DNA of 64,000 nt, from contig FMXS01000006.1 in NCBI GenBank assembly GCA_900104495.1, forward strand, positions 193,773-257,772, read 5' to 3'. Below are positions 15,937 through 25,511 of this stretch, in pieces. Each line of letters begins with the position of its first letter. Positions within the stretch are counted from its first letter, which is position 1. This DNA comes from Ruminococcaceae bacterium FB2012 (GTDB lineage: Bacteria > Bacillota > Clostridia > Oscillospirales > Ruminococcaceae). The translations under genes and the position numbers were made by a program. The notes under the pieces are model-generated. The model was not told the origin of the DNA. It ran no database searches and saw only the letters and a program-made list of their open reading frames with translations.

Positions 15937-18354
15937 ATGGCAAAGACTAAGAAAGCCGCGGAGAAGACCATAACCACAAGCGAGCTCAAACAGCAGTTCT
16001 TGGGTATTCTTCACGACGATTTTCAGACCACACCCGAGGAGGCGTCCGACCAGCAGGTCTATGAGGCGCTGACTAAGATCGTGGTAAAAATAATGAAGGC
16101 AAAGAGACGTCACTTCACCGTCAAGACCCATTCCATGGGCCACAAGAAGGTATACTACCTTTCTATGGAGTTCCTTATGGGCCGTTCGCTCAAGACCAGC
16201 CTTTACAATCTCGAGATGATCGAGCAGACCAAGGCGGTGCTGAACGAGTTCGGCATCTCTATCAACGGCATCTACGAGTGCGAGCCCGATGCGGGTCTCG
16301 GCAACGGCGGTCTCGGAAGACTGGCCGCCTGCTACCTTGACGGTCTTGCGGCTGACGGCTACCACGCCACCGGCTATTCTATCTGCTATGAGTACGGTAT
16401 CTTCAAGCAGAAGCTGGACGAGGGCTGGCAGACAGAGCTTCCCGATAACTGGCTCCCCGGCGGTTCGGCCTGGCTCGTTCCCGTTCCCAGCAAGGCTATC
16501 GAGGTAAGATTCGACGGCGAGCTGAAAGAGGACTGGGACAATCAGTATCACCTTGTTTCGCATCAGAACTACACTTCCGTTATGGCTGTCCCCTACGATA
16601 TGTTCGTTTCGGGCTATGACAGCGAGGCTGTTTCCAAGCTGAGGCTCTGGAAGGCAGAAGTCTCCAGCTTTGATATGCCCATGTTCAACAAGGGCGATTA
16701 CAGCAAGGCCCTGGGCCTCAACATCATGTCGCAGGCTATCACCAAGGTGCTTTACCCCAACGACAACCACGCCGAAGGCAAGAGCCTCCGTCTGAGACAG
16801 CAGTATTTCCTCTGTGCGGCTTCCATAGGCGATATCGTAAACCAGCATATGAGCGTTTACGGCACCCTGGATAACCTCCACGAGAAGGTGGCTATCCACA
16901 TCAACGACACTCACCCGACTCTTGCTATCCCCGAGCTGATGAGAGTTATGCTGGATGACTGCGGATATTCCTGGGATCACGCCTGGGATATCGTCACCAA
17001 GACCTTCGCTTACACCAACCACACCGTAATGCCCGAGGCTCTCGAAAAGTGGGACTGCAACCTGCTCAAGAGCGTTACTCCGAGAATTTTCTCCATCATC
17101 GTGGAGATCAACGAGCGCTACTGCCGCAAGCTGTGGGAGCGCTACGGCGACCAGGAGAAGGTCACCAGGATGTCCATTATCGAGAACAACAAGGTGAAAA
17201 TGGCTACTCTCTGCGTACACGCCTGCCACCATGTCAACGGCGTGGCAAAGATCCACTCCGAGATCATCAAGAGAGATACCTTCCGCGACGAGTATGACTA
17301 CACTCCGCAGAAGTTCACCAATGTTACAAACGGCATCGCTTACAGGCGCTGGCTCTATCAGTCCAACGAGGGGCTCACCGCTCTGCTGAAAGAGAAGATC
17401 GGCGACGGCTTCCTCCGGGATGCTTCCAAGCTCACCGCTTTCAACAAGTTCGCCAAGGACGACGAGGTGCTTGACCGTCTTGCGGAGATCAAGAAGGACA
17501 ACAAGGCCGCTTTTGCAAAGTATGTGAAGAACCAGTACGGCGTTATCCTCAACACCGATTCTATCTTCGACGTACAGGTAAAGCGTCTGCACGAGTACAA
17601 GCGTCAGCAGCTCAACGCCCTGAACATCATCGCTCAGTATAATTATCTGAAACAGAATCCCGATGCGGATTTCGTTCCCAAGACCTATATCTTTGCAGCC
17701 AAGGCCGCTCCCGGCTACTATATGGCAAAGCAGATCATCAAGCTGATCTGGAACATCTCCCAGGAGCTGAAAAAGGACAAGAAGCTCCAGGAGAAGCTGA
17801 ATGTCATCTTCCTGGAGGACTACTGCGTATCGCTTTCCGAGCTGCTTATGCCCGCCGCCGAGATCTCCGAGCAGATCTCCCTTGCAGGCACCGAGGCTTC
17901 GGGTACGGGAAATATGAAACTGATGATAAACGGCGCCGTAACTCTCGGCACCATGGACGGCGCTAACGTGGAGATCCACGAGCAGGTAGGCGACGACAAC
18001 ATCATCATCTTCGGTATGAACGTTGACGAGGTGGAGCAGAGAAAGCCCAACTACCGTCCCATTGATTTCTACAATCAGAACGGCGTTATCCGCGAGGCTG
18101 TCGATCTGCTGACAAGAGGCATCAACGGCGAGCAGTTCTCCGAGATCGCCAACTCGCTGAAGAACGTTGACCCCTACATGGCCCTTGCGGATTTCGACTC
18201 CTATCAGAAGGCACAGGCCTTCGCTTCGGAGTGCTACAAGGATCAGAAGAGGTGGCAGAGAATGTCCCTGGCGAACATCGCCAACGCAGGCATCTTCTCC
18301 GCCGACCGCTCCGTCGAGGACTACGCCCGCAACATCTGGCATCTGACCAAGTAA
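15937..18354 (+). CDS. glgP: Glycogen phosphorylase
   Basis: An 805-residue enzyme starting MAKTKKAAEK behind CAGGAGGG. It cleaves alpha-1,4-glucan with phosphate to glucose 1-phosphate. Typical blocks are seen: YYLSMEFLMGRSL, DAGLGNGGLGRLAACYLD, the HINDTHPTLAIPELMR segment, KRLHEYKRQQLNAL and the pyridoxal-phosphate site EASGTGNMKLMINGA, whose lysine carries the cofactor. The length is normal. It has its own terminator (18369-18402) and no glycogen-pathway neighbour in the window. Confidence 0.97.
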   Translation: MAKTKKAAEKTITTSELKQQFLGILHDDFQTTPEEASDQQVYEALTKIVVKIMKAKRRHFTVKTHSMGHKKVYYLSMEFLMGRSLKTSLYNLEMIEQTKAVLNEFGISINGIYECEPDAGLGNGGLGRLAACYLDGLAADGYHATGYSICYEYGIFKQKLDEGWQTELPDNWLPGGSAWLVPVPSKAIEVRFDGELKEDWDNQYHLVSHQNYTSVMAVPYDMFVSGYDSEAVSKLRLWKAEVSSFDMPMFNKGDYSKALGLNIMSQAITKVLYPNDNHAEGKSLRLRQQYFLCAASIGDIVNQHMSVYGTLDNLHEKVAIHINDTHPTLAIPELMRVMLDDCGYSWDHAWDIVTKTFAYTNHTVMPEALEKWDCNLLKSVTPRIFSIIVEINERYCRKLWERYGDQEKVTRMSIIENNKVKMATLCVHACHHVNGVAKIHSEIIKRDTFRDEYDYTPQKFTNVTNGIAYRRWLYQSNEGLTALLKEKIGDGFLRDASKLTAFNKFAKDDEVLDRLAEIKKDNKAAFAKYVKNQYGVILNTDSIFDVQVKRLHEYKRQQLNALNIIAQYNYLKQNPDADFVPKTYIFAAKAAPGYYMAKQIIKLIWNISQELKKDKKLQEKLNVIFLEDYCVSLSELLMPAAEISEQISLAGTEASGTGNMKLMINGAVTLGTMDGANVEIHEQVGDDNIIIFGMNVDEVEQRKPNYRPIDFYNQNGVIREAVDLLTRGINGEQFSEIANSLKNVDPYMALADFDSYQKAQAFASECYKDQKRWQRMSLANIANAGIFSADRSVEDYARNIWHLTK

Positions 18355-18368
18355 GAAATAACAGCAGG

Positions 18369-18402
18369 CTCCCTTCCGTTTTCGGACGGAGGGGAGTTTT
18401 TT
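18369..18402 (+). terminator. Terminator of glgP
   Basis: CTCCCTTCCG / CGGACGGAGGGGAG stem followed by six T. Confidence 0.85.
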
Positions 18403-18442
18403 AGGTTTGTCGGAAGTCCGAAGCTAAATCAAGAAAAAACAC

Positions 18443-18471
18443 TTGACTAATCGGGAAAAAAAGTATATAAT
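18443..18471 (+). promoter_or_regulatory. Promoter of metG
   Basis: TTGACT (18443-18448), 17-base spacer, TATAAT (18466-18471). No T-box leader is seen in the 35 bases before the start codon. Confidence 0.8.
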
Positions 18472-18506
18472 ATATAGGTAAATGTAAAAACGCGAGGAGG
18501 GTGAGT

Positions 18507-20492
18507 ATGGATAAGAAGACTTTCTATATTACCACACCTATCTATTATCCGTCGGGAGATCCCCATATCGGGCACTGCTACACTACCGTGGCCTGCGATT
18601 CAATCGCACGGTACAAGAGGATGCAGGGCTATGACGTCATGTTCCTCACCGGAACTGACGAGCACGGTCAGAAAATAGAAGAAAAAGCCAAGGAGCAGGG
18701 CGTTACCCCTCAGCAGTATGTTGACGGGATCGTCGCCATATTCAAAAAGCTCTGGAGCTATATGAATATCAGCTACGACAGATATATCCGCACCACCGAT
18801 GACTACCACATCGAAAGCGTTCAGAAGATATTCAAGGCCCTTTACGATAAGGGATATATCTACAAGGGGAAGTATACGGGCAAATACTGCACTCCCTGCG
18901 AGAGCTTCTGGACCGAGAGCCAGCTGGACGAGAACGGATGCTGTCCCGAGTGTCACAGACCCGTGGTGGAGGCCGAGGAGGAAGCATACTTCTTCAAAAT
19001 GTCCCCCTTCGCAGACAGGATAGAAAAGCTGCTGCTGGAGACCGATTATCTCCGTCCCAAGTACAGGGCGCAGGAACTGGTCAACAACTTCATCAAGCCC
19101 GGACTCGAGGACCTCTGCGTTTCCAGAACTTCCTTCAGCTGGGGCATCCCCGTGACCTTTGACGAGAAGCACGTCGTTTATGTATGGATAGACGCGCTCT
19201 CCAACTATATCACCGCTTTGGGCTACGAGAACGGAGCCTACGGCGACTTTGAGAAATACTGGCCCGCAGACGTCCATATGGTAGCCAAGGATATCATGCG
19301 GTTCCACGCCATAATCTGGCCCGCAATGCTTATGGCCCTTGATATTCCCCTGCCGAAGCACCTTGCGGTACACGGCTGGATAACCTTCCTCAACAAGAAG
19401 GGCGAGGAGCAGAAGATGTCCAAGTCTTTGGGCAACGTGGTGGACCCCTTCATGCTGGGCGAGCGCTACGGCGTGGACACTATCAGATACCACATCCTGC
19501 GTGAAATGGCTTTGGGCGCCGACAGCGCATTCTCCAACGAGATCATGATAAACCGCATCAACTCCGACCTGGCAAACGGCTTCGGGAACCTCGTTTCGCG
19601 TACCGTGGCTATGGCGGATAAGTACTTCGGCGGAACTCTCCCCGCAGAGCGCGAGGAAGGCGAGTTCGATCAGTCGCTGATAGATACGGTGCTGTCCGTC
19701 CGTGACAGGGTGAATGCCTGCATCGACGAAACAAGGCTGAAAAATGCCCTTGAAGAGATCTTCACGGTGGTGGACCGCGCCAATAAGTATATCGACGAGA
19801 CCGAGCCCTGGAAGCTGGGCAAGGACGAGTCCAAAAAGGCAAGGCTCGCATCCGTGCTTTACAACCTGCTGGAAGCTATCCGCGTGATCTCCACGCTGCT
19901 GTCGCCCTTTATGCCCTCCACGATGCCTAAGGTATGGGAGCAGATAGGCGCGACCGAGTCCGACGCCACATATGAGAACGCCGGAAAATTCGGCGTACTG
20001 CCGGAGAATGTCACCGTTCACAAGGGAGAGATACTCTTCCCGAGAATAGACATCGACAAGGAGATCGAGGAGCTCAACGCTATCATCGAGAAGAATATGG
20101 CGAAAGCCAAGGCTCACCTCTCCGAAAGCGAGAAGGGCGAGGAATTTGCTCCTGCCGAGCTTGCACCCGAGATCGGCATCGAGGACTTCGCCAAGGCCGA
20201 CCTGAGAGTCGCGCTGGTGAAGGAATGCGAGAAGGTGAAGAAGTCCAAGAAGCTGCTCTGCCTGCAATTGGACGACGGTTTCGGCGGCAGACAGGTGGTT
20301 TCGGGCATCGCCGAGTGGTATAAGCCGGAGGATCTCATCGGAAAGAAGATCATCATTGTGGCCAACCTGAAGCCCGCTAAGCTCTGCGGAGTTGAGTCCC
20401 AGGGAATGATACTTGCGGCAGATACCCCCGACGGCGGAGCCTCCGTGGTCTTCCCCGACCAGGACCTGCCCTGCGGAAGCAAGATAAGATAA
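18507..20492 (+). CDS. metG: Methionyl-tRNA synthetase
   Basis: A 661-residue class I synthetase; ATG at 18507 follows GAGGAGGGTGAGT. The HIGH motif is PHIGHCY near residue 20 and the KMSKS motif is KMSKSLGN. A zinc knuckle is formed by CTPC and CPEC. The C-terminal 110 residues are an oligonucleotide-binding tRNA-binding domain (KADLRVALVKECEKV, ending GVESQGMILAA), as in the dimeric MetG form. It charges tRNA-Met in the cytoplasm. The S-box RNA at 860-962 is far away and unrelated by position. Confidence 0.97.
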   Translation: MDKKTFYITTPIYYPSGDPHIGHCYTTVACDSIARYKRMQGYDVMFLTGTDEHGQKIEEKAKEQGVTPQQYVDGIVAIFKKLWSYMNISYDRYIRTTDDYHIESVQKIFKALYDKGYIYKGKYTGKYCTPCESFWTESQLDENGCCPECHRPVVEAEEEAYFFKMSPFADRIEKLLLETDYLRPKYRAQELVNNFIKPGLEDLCVSRTSFSWGIPVTFDEKHVVYVWIDALSNYITALGYENGAYGDFEKYWPADVHMVAKDIMRFHAIIWPAMLMALDIPLPKHLAVHGWITFLNKKGEEQKMSKSLGNVVDPFMLGERYGVDTIRYHILREMALGADSAFSNEIMINRINSDLANGFGNLVSRTVAMADKYFGGTLPAEREEGEFDQSLIDTVLSVRDRVNACIDETRLKNALEEIFTVVDRANKYIDETEPWKLGKDESKKARLASVLYNLLEAIRVISTLLSPFMPSTMPKVWEQIGATESDATYENAGKFGVLPENVTVHKGEILFPRIDIDKEIEELNAIIEKNMAKAKAHLSESEKGEEFAPAELAPEIGIEDFAKADLRVALVKECEKVKKSKKLLCLQLDDGFGGRQVVSGIAEWYKPEDLIGKKIIIVANLKPAKLCGVESQGMILAADTPDGGASVVFPDQDLPCGSKIR

Positions 20493-20622
20493 AAAGCACC
20501 TGAACACAGATCAAGTCAAGTACAAAGTCACAGCAAATATCAAAGCTGACCCCTCCCCTCCGGGGAGGGCAAGGCTTGTGATAAGTCCTCGCTCCGATAC
20601 GGGGGTGGGGGAATTAAAAAAA

Positions 20623-20699
20623 GCGCCCGTAGCTCAGTTGGATAGAGCGCAAGACTCCGACTCTTGAGGCCGCAGGTTCGACTCCTGTCGGGCGCACCA
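20623..20699 (+). tRNA. tRNA-Arg(CCG)
   Basis: A 77-base tRNA with acceptor GCGCCCG/CGGGCGC, D arm GCTC/GAGC, anticodon stem CAAGA/TCTTG and loop CTCCGAC giving CCG. The T arm carries GGTTCGACTCC and CCA is encoded. The bases just upstream contain a GC-rich CCCCTCC/GGGGAGGG hairpin. Confidence 0.95.
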
Positions 20700-20718
20700 A
20701 TATCCCATTTAACAGTTT

Positions 20719-20754
20719 GCCCCGAAGCGTTCAAAGCGCTTCGGGGCGTTGTTT
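20719..20754 (+). terminator. Terminator of tRNA-Arg
   Basis: GCCCCGAAGCG / CGCTTCGGGGC stem followed by GTTGTTTG; it can also serve the convergent deaminase gene. Confidence 0.75.
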
Positions 20755-20762
20755 GTATGATG

Positions 20763-21158
20763 CTATTTTATCCACCATTCGGGGGTGATGTCTCCCAGCT
20801 TTACGGTGCGGCCTGCGGAAAGGTCAAGCATTATTTCGATGTTTTGGTATCTGCCCGGCATGAGCTGGACCATAAGCTCGCGGCAGGCGCCGCAGGGCGC
20901 TCCGTTGGAGCCGTCGGGCAGGATGCAAAGCACCTTGGCAATCTCCTGCTCACCGTTGGTTATCATATTGAAGATCGCGTTCCTTTCGGCGCAGATGCCG
21001 AGGGTCGAACAGGTGTCGATGCACACTCCCGTGTAGATCTTCCCGGAGCCGGACAGTATCGCCGCCGATACCTCCCCGCAGGTGACATACTCCGAGATGC
21101 GGCGTCCGTTCAGGACCTTTTTCGCAGCTTCATACATTTCGTTCCAGATCTTATCCAT
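20763..21158 (-). CDS. cdd: Cytidine deaminase family protein
   Basis: A 131-residue zinc deaminase with the two catalytic motifs: CAERNAIF (zinc cysteine and proton-shuttling glutamate, near residue 56) and PCGACRE (the other two cysteines). Length fits the tetrameric cytidine deaminases and the blasticidin-S-deaminase-like group. It should convert cytidine or deoxycytidine to uridine forms for pyrimidine salvage. It follows the secreted protein gene (21187-22977) with a 28-base gap, so they may share a transcript. The exact substrate is not certain. Confidence 0.88.
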   Translation of the reverse strand: MDKIWNEMYEAAKKVLNGRRISEYVTCGEVSAAILSGSGKIYTGVCIDTCSTLGICAERNAIFNMITNGEQEIAKVLCILPDGSNGAPCGACRELMVQLMPGRYQNIEIMLDLSAGRTVKLGDITPEWWIK

Positions 21159-21186
21159 ATTTTAACCTCAAATATCTATCTTCACC

Positions 21187-22977
21187 TCACCAGCGGAAGC
21201 CGTTGTTGAGGATGTAGGTCTTGTTCCTGTCATAGAAGCGGGCGCGGTAGGTCGCGTAGGTGGTCTCCATATACAGAGTGGTGCCGTTCTTGACGTAGGC
21301 GTTCCAGTTGTGGACGTCTCCGTGCTGTACGCCCTTCATTATCTCATGCTCGTAGCCTGCGCGGTCAAGGAAAAGATCTGCTGTTGCGGCGCTGTAATAG
21401 CAGGGCCCGCATCTGCTGCGCAGAGCTCTGGCAGCCTTGAAGTTCCTTGAAGGGTCGTCCCAGCCGAAAGAATAGCGGACATGGCTGCATACAAACGAGA
21501 AGATCTTATCCGTAGAGCAGCCGATCTCAAACAGAACGTCGTCGGCGTAGGCTTCGACGTTATTTGCGGTGAGATCCGACGTCGTCAGCCCGGCGCTCTT
21601 TCCGAAAGCTTTGCCGTATACCCAGTAAGTGTGACCGTTGTAAAATATCTTGTACCAAAGCCCTTTGATCTGAAGCACTTCCACCTTGGTACCGGCATAG
21701 ACCATCCCGAAGGACGCGGGAGCATAGTGAGCCGAGGAATAAAGCTGAGCGTTCCTTGACACCGCGGCGGTATACAAACTGGTCGCCACCGACTTTACGT
21801 CGCTGTAATAACCGTACCGGACGGAACCGGTAGTTCCGTCCCGTGTGACGAAGGAGCGCACCTTGACATACCATACCTCTCCCGCCCTGGGAACTCTTGT
21901 GAAGTTCTCGGCAGTATCGCTGAGGTCAGTGGAAGTGTAGCTGTGAACGTCCTTTTTGAAGGAAGGATCCTTGGAGTAAAGCACCTGATAGCCCACTGTT
22001 CCCGACGGGGCTGCGGTCCATTTCAGACGGAAGCCCTTCTTGTAAGAGATAAGTGAGGTTATCTTGTTCTTGGGCGGTCTGATGTAGAACTCCTTCACCA
22101 CGCTGCCCGTGACCCCGTTCCGGCCGGTGACGGTTATACTGGCGATACCGGGGCCCTTGTTGGAGGAATAGCTTGCCGTATAGCAGTTCTCGGGAATAAG
22201 ATCCCCGAGGGCGTCACGGACCTTGACCTGAGGCGTGACGGCCTTGCCGGTGTAGTTATAAGCGATATAAGGTATGGTCACCTTTGTGACCTCACGGGAG
22301 ACCGTGACAGTATGTATCTCGGAATACTCTCCGAACCTCTCCGAGGTAAAACTGCCGTCCTCGGTGATGAAGGCCCGCACTTTGACGAACCACCTCTGTC
22401 CGATCCTGATGCCGTTGGTGAATTCTGCGCTTGTGCATCCGGGGTCTCTGACCGTAAAGCTCCTCTGACCGGAAAAACCCGGATCAAGGCTGTATATTAT
22501 CTGATAACCCAGGGCCCGGCTCACCTTTTTCCACTTGACGATAAGAGTCCCGCTGCCGCCGGAGAGAGATGTGATCTCCGCCCGTGCGGGGGCGATGACA
22601 TAACCGATCTCGGTGCTGCCGGTGTAGTCCCCCAGGCCGCAGACCTTGACATATGCAAAGCCCGGGTTCATATAGTTCCGAAAGGACAGAGTATAATCAA
22701 CGCCCCGGGAGAGCAGTTTGTCTCCGTCGGTGACGGTCAGATATTCTGAGGGCGTCACCGGACGGCCGCTGTATGTAAAGACATTCTCCGAAAGCACCGC
22801 ACTGCACTCCGATATATCTTTCGGGAGTTCAGACTGTTCCTCCCCGGAAGCTGACTGCTCCTGCTCCGCAGCGTAAGCCGTAAACGCAGAGCTGCGGGAT
22901 ACTGCGGCAAAGCAGCCGAACAGCAAAACAGACAAAATCAGCGGCATCAAAGCCGCTGAAAGCTTTATCCTTTTCAT
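21187..22977 (-). CDS. Secreted Fn3-like/SH3/transglutaminase-like protein
   Basis: A 596-residue protein with a signal peptide (cleavage near AYAAEQ). Two copies of a module follow, each with a strand-rich 'YTG' segment and a fibronectin-III-like domain (KWKKVSRALGYQIIYS, KWTAAPSGTVGYQVLYS). An SH3-like segment (QLYSSAHY, then KVEVLQIKGLWYKIFYNGHTYWVYGKAF) precedes a C-terminal transglutaminase-like domain. That domain shows a cysteine (RCGPCYYSA) and histidine (HNWNAY), with a glutamate where the third, usually aspartate, residue is expected (YMETTY). It is probably a surface protein acting on peptide or wall bonds, or an inactive binder. Confidence 0.75.
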   Translation of the reverse strand: MKRIKLSAALMPLILSVLLFGCFAAVSRSSAFTAYAAEQEQSASGEEQSELPKDISECSAVLSENVFTYSGRPVTPSEYLTVTDGDKLLSRGVDYTLSFRNYMNPGFAYVKVCGLGDYTGSTEIGYVIAPARAEITSLSGGSGTLIVKWKKVSRALGYQIIYSLDPGFSGQRSFTVRDPGCTSAEFTNGIRIGQRWFVKVRAFITEDGSFTSERFGEYSEIHTVTVSREVTKVTIPYIAYNYTGKAVTPQVKVRDALGDLIPENCYTASYSSNKGPGIASITVTGRNGVTGSVVKEFYIRPPKNKITSLISYKKGFRLKWTAAPSGTVGYQVLYSKDPSFKKDVHSYTSTDLSDTAENFTRVPRAGEVWYVKVRSFVTRDGTTGSVRYGYYSDVKSVATSLYTAAVSRNAQLYSSAHYAPASFGMVYAGTKVEVLQIKGLWYKIFYNGHTYWVYGKAFGKSAGLTTSDLTANNVEAYADDVLFEIGCSTDKIFSFVCSHVRYSFGWDDPSRNFKAARALRSRCGPCYYSAATADLFLDRAGYEHEIMKGVQHGDVHNWNAYVKNGTTLYMETTYATYRARFYDRNKTYILNNGFRW

Positions 22978-23111
22978 TGTGATACCTCCAATAATATCTT
23001 CCTGATATTATGATACCACAATTTCAGATTTTTGTCACTGTTTAGATGCTAAAACGGTAGAATTTTTGTAGCAATGCACATAATACATAGGGGATAATTT
23101 ATGACTTTTGA

Positions 23112-23148
23112 CAAAAAACTCCCGCCGTAAACCAAAAACGGCGGGAGG
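23112..23148 (-). terminator. Terminator of the obgE-mrnC transcript
   Basis: CTCCCGCCGT/ACGGCGGGAG stem with, on the minus strand, a TTTTTTG run directly after it and a few bases past the mrnC stop. Confidence 0.85.
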
Positions 23149-23153
23149 CGCTT

Positions 23154-23552
23154 TTATTCTTCCGTGACAGCATCCTGCCAGATAAGCTCGAATATCTCTC
23201 TGATGCGGTCGGTGCGTCCGGAGAGGTGAAGAAAGCCGAAAAGGCATTCAAGGCCGGTGGCGGCACGGTATTCTCCCACGGTGGAGTGCTTCGGGGCGGT
23301 GACGCCTCCGGCGTTGCGCCCGTGACGGAAGATCTCCTGCTCCTCTTCGGTGAGAAGGCCCTTCTCCAGCAGACGCTTTACCGCCGACGCCTGAAATTCC
23401 GCGCAGACCTTTTCTATCGTCAGGTCGTGGAGCTTCCGCACCGGCATATTTGCCGAAGAAACTATCTTCTCCCGCACCAGTGTCTCGTAGACCGCGTCCC
23501 CCATAAAAGCCAGGGTCAGCGGGGAGTATTGGCTAAGCTCTTTTTCGGTCAT
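23154..23552 (-). CDS. mrnC: Mini-ribonuclease III
   Basis: A 132-residue protein starting MTEKELSQYS behind GAGAGGTG. It is a lone RNase III catalytic domain without the double-stranded-RNA-binding domain. TLAFMGDAVYETLVRE holds the signature aspartate, and VGEYRAATGLECLFGFLHL holds the second acidic cluster. In Bacillus this enzyme matures 23S rRNA ends. It closes the cluster that begins at rplU. Confidence 0.93.
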   Translation of the reverse strand: MTEKELSQYSPLTLAFMGDAVYETLVREKIVSSANMPVRKLHDLTIEKVCAEFQASAVKRLLEKGLLTEEEQEIFRHGRNAGGVTAPKHSTVGEYRAATGLECLFGFLHLSGRTDRIREIFELIWQDAVTEE

Positions 23553-23556
23553 ATTT

Positions 23557-24186
23557 TCACCTCTCTGCCCGGCTGTTACTTCCGGAAACATCCATTAAAG
23601 GGAGCGGTATCCTGATACACGGATACAGGTCCAGAAGCTTTCGCATCTCCTCTTTCTCTTCCTGCGGCTGATCTGCATCACACACCATAAGCCTGCGGAG
23701 CTTTTCTTCCACTTCTTCGGGCGGCGGTGCAAGTCCGTATTTCCAGTGACAGTCTTTTCTGATACGCATTTTTTTGCTGCTGAGAAAGATCATCAGCGCC
23801 GATCCTCCGATCAGTTCAAACAGGAAAACAAGATTCCGGGCTGTTCCGTTATCGGTCAGCATTCTGTCAACTGCCCGGGGCTCACTTGAAAAAAGGCTGA
23901 CAGCAAAAGGCGCCGTCACAATGCCCAGAAAGATCCATAACCCGATCCTCAGATAAAACGTGATCATGTTTCTGTCGGCGCGAAAATACCTGAAGCCCAG
24001 ATACGGGGTCTTGGCATCTCCTTTTGCCTCGTATCCCTCAAAGACCTGTTCTCTGCGATCTGAAGCCTCTTTTCTCCGAGCGAGACCCTCGGCAGGATCA
24101 TCCATTGCCTCATGCTCCTCGGGAAATTCCTCGGGGTGAGCTGCCATATATCCCATAAACTCTTCATGATCATCCTGCCACGACAT
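23557..24186 (-). CDS. Hypothetical two-pass membrane protein
   Basis: A 209-residue protein of unknown function starting MSWQDDHEEF. The N-terminal 75 residues are acidic and probably cytoplasmic. Two membrane helices lie near residues 75-95 and 117-135. The C-terminus is again charged. It sits between obgE and mrnC on the same strand, with four bases between its stop and the mrnC start. No known domain is seen. Confidence 0.65.
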   Translation of the reverse strand: MSWQDDHEEFMGYMAAHPEEFPEEHEAMDDPAEGLARRKEASDRREQVFEGYEAKGDAKTPYLGFRYFRADRNMITFYLRIGLWIFLGIVTAPFAVSLFSSEPRAVDRMLTDNGTARNLVFLFELIGGSALMIFLSSKKMRIRKDCHWKYGLAPPPEEVEEKLRRLMVCDADQPQEEKEEMRKLLDLYPCIRIPLPLMDVSGSNSRAER

Positions 24187-24232
24187 ACATATCGCTCCCT
24201 TCGGTGATCCGCAGAAAAGACAGCGGCCTTCC

Positions 24233-25510
24233 TCAGTTCACAAACTCAAACTCAAAGTCGAAGATCGAAACTATATCGCCCTCGTTTATGCCCATTTCCT
24301 CCAGCTTGTCGATGATGCCCGTGGAGCGCAGCACCCGCTGGAAATATTGCAGCGAGGAATAGTCCTCCATGTTCACCGAGCGGAGGATGTCCCACAGCCA
24401 GTCGGCTTCCACGAAGTAGATGCCCTCCTCCACGGTGACGGTGAAGTCCCGGCGGGAGGTGAGCTTTTCCTCCAGCTCCTCCTTGGTGAGGGGCTGAGCC
24501 TCGAAGCGCTTCACCGGAGGGAGCATTTCCAGACGCTCCCATACTCCCATAACAAGCTCGCGGGTACCCTTTGTGGTAGCCGCCGAGATCTCGTAGAACA
24601 GCAGTCCCTGGTCCTCGACGTAGTCACGCAGGCGCTTTATCTGCTCCGGAGAAGCCATATCCGACTTATTGGCAGCCACGATCTGGGGAGCCTCCGCCAG
24701 CTCCTGAGAGAAGCTGCGAAGCTCTTTGTTGATAGTTTCAAAATCCTCGATAGGGTCCCTTCCCTCGACGCCGGAGACGTCCACCACATGGACGATCAGG
24801 CGGCAGCGCTCAACGTGCCGCAGGAACTCATGACCGAGCCCCACGCCTTCCGAAGCGCCCTCGATCAGTCCCGGGATGTCGGCCATGACAAAGCTCTTGC
24901 CGTCCTCGATCTTGACCACCCCGAGGACGGGGGTAAGGGTCGTGAAATGGTAGTTGGCGATCTTCGGCTTTGCCGCCGATACCACCGAGATCAGCGTGGA
25001 TTTGCCTACATTTGGGAAGCCCACAAGCCCCACGTCGGCGATGAGCTTCAGCTCGAGGATGACCTCGTATTCGTCCCCGCGGAAGCCGGGCTTGGCAAAG
25101 CGGGGTATCTGTCTTGTGGAGGTGGCAAAGTGGGCGTTGCCCCGCCCTCCTTTGCCGCCCTTGGCGATGACCACGGGCTCGTCCCCGGACATATCCGCAA
25201 GGATACGCCCGCTGGAGGCCTCCTTCACCACCGTCCCCCGGGGGACGCTGATGACAAGGTCAGGCGCTCCCCTGCCGGAGCAGTTCTTTGAGGAGCCGTT
25301 CTGACCCTTTTCAGCCACATACTTTCTCTTGTAGCGGAAATCTATCAGATTGGAGAGATTGTCGTCCACCTTGAAGACGATGTCTCCGCCCTTGCCGCCG
25401 TCGCCGCCGTCGGGGCCGCCTGCGGCCACATATTTTTCCCTGTGGAAGGAAACGCAGCCGTCGCCGCCGTCGCCCGCCTTGATATATATTTTTGCTTCAT
25501 CCACAAACAT
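24233..25510 (-). CDS. obgE: Obg-type GTPase
   Basis: A 425-residue essential GTPase linked to late 50S ribosome assembly and stress signalling. The glycine-rich Obg fold opens it (FVDEAKIYIKAGDGGDGC, then GGPDGGDGGKGG). The G domain has G1 GFPNVGKST, G3 DIPG and G4 NKSD. The C-terminal 70 residues are the OCT domain found in Firmicutes. It lies downstream of rpmA, a common arrangement with the L21 and L27 genes. Confidence 0.96.
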   Translation of the reverse strand: MFVDEAKIYIKAGDGGDGCVSFHREKYVAAGGPDGGDGGKGGDIVFKVDDNLSNLIDFRYKRKYVAEKGQNGSSKNCSGRGAPDLVISVPRGTVVKEASSGRILADMSGDEPVVIAKGGKGGRGNAHFATSTRQIPRFAKPGFRGDEYEVILELKLIADVGLVGFPNVGKSTLISVVSAAKPKIANYHFTTLTPVLGVVKIEDGKSFVMADIPGLIEGASEGVGLGHEFLRHVERCRLIVHVVDVSGVEGRDPIEDFETINKELRSFSQELAEAPQIVAANKSDMASPEQIKRLRDYVEDQGLLFYEISAATTKGTRELVMGVWERLEMLPPVKRFEAQPLTKEELEEKLTSRRDFTVTVEEGIYFVEADWLWDILRSVNMEDYSSLQYFQRVLRSTGIIDKLEEMGINEGDIVSIFDFEFEFVN

Positions 25511-25511
25511 T

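Noticed and set aside
15817..18342. 841-codon open frame antisense to glgP
   Set aside because: It lies fully inside the well-supported glgP gene on the other strand and its translation is low-complexity Leu/Val/Gly-rich; it reflects codon bias.
18600..20507. 635-codon open frame antisense to metG
   Set aside because: A shadow of metG codon use, with no ribosome site and no domain.
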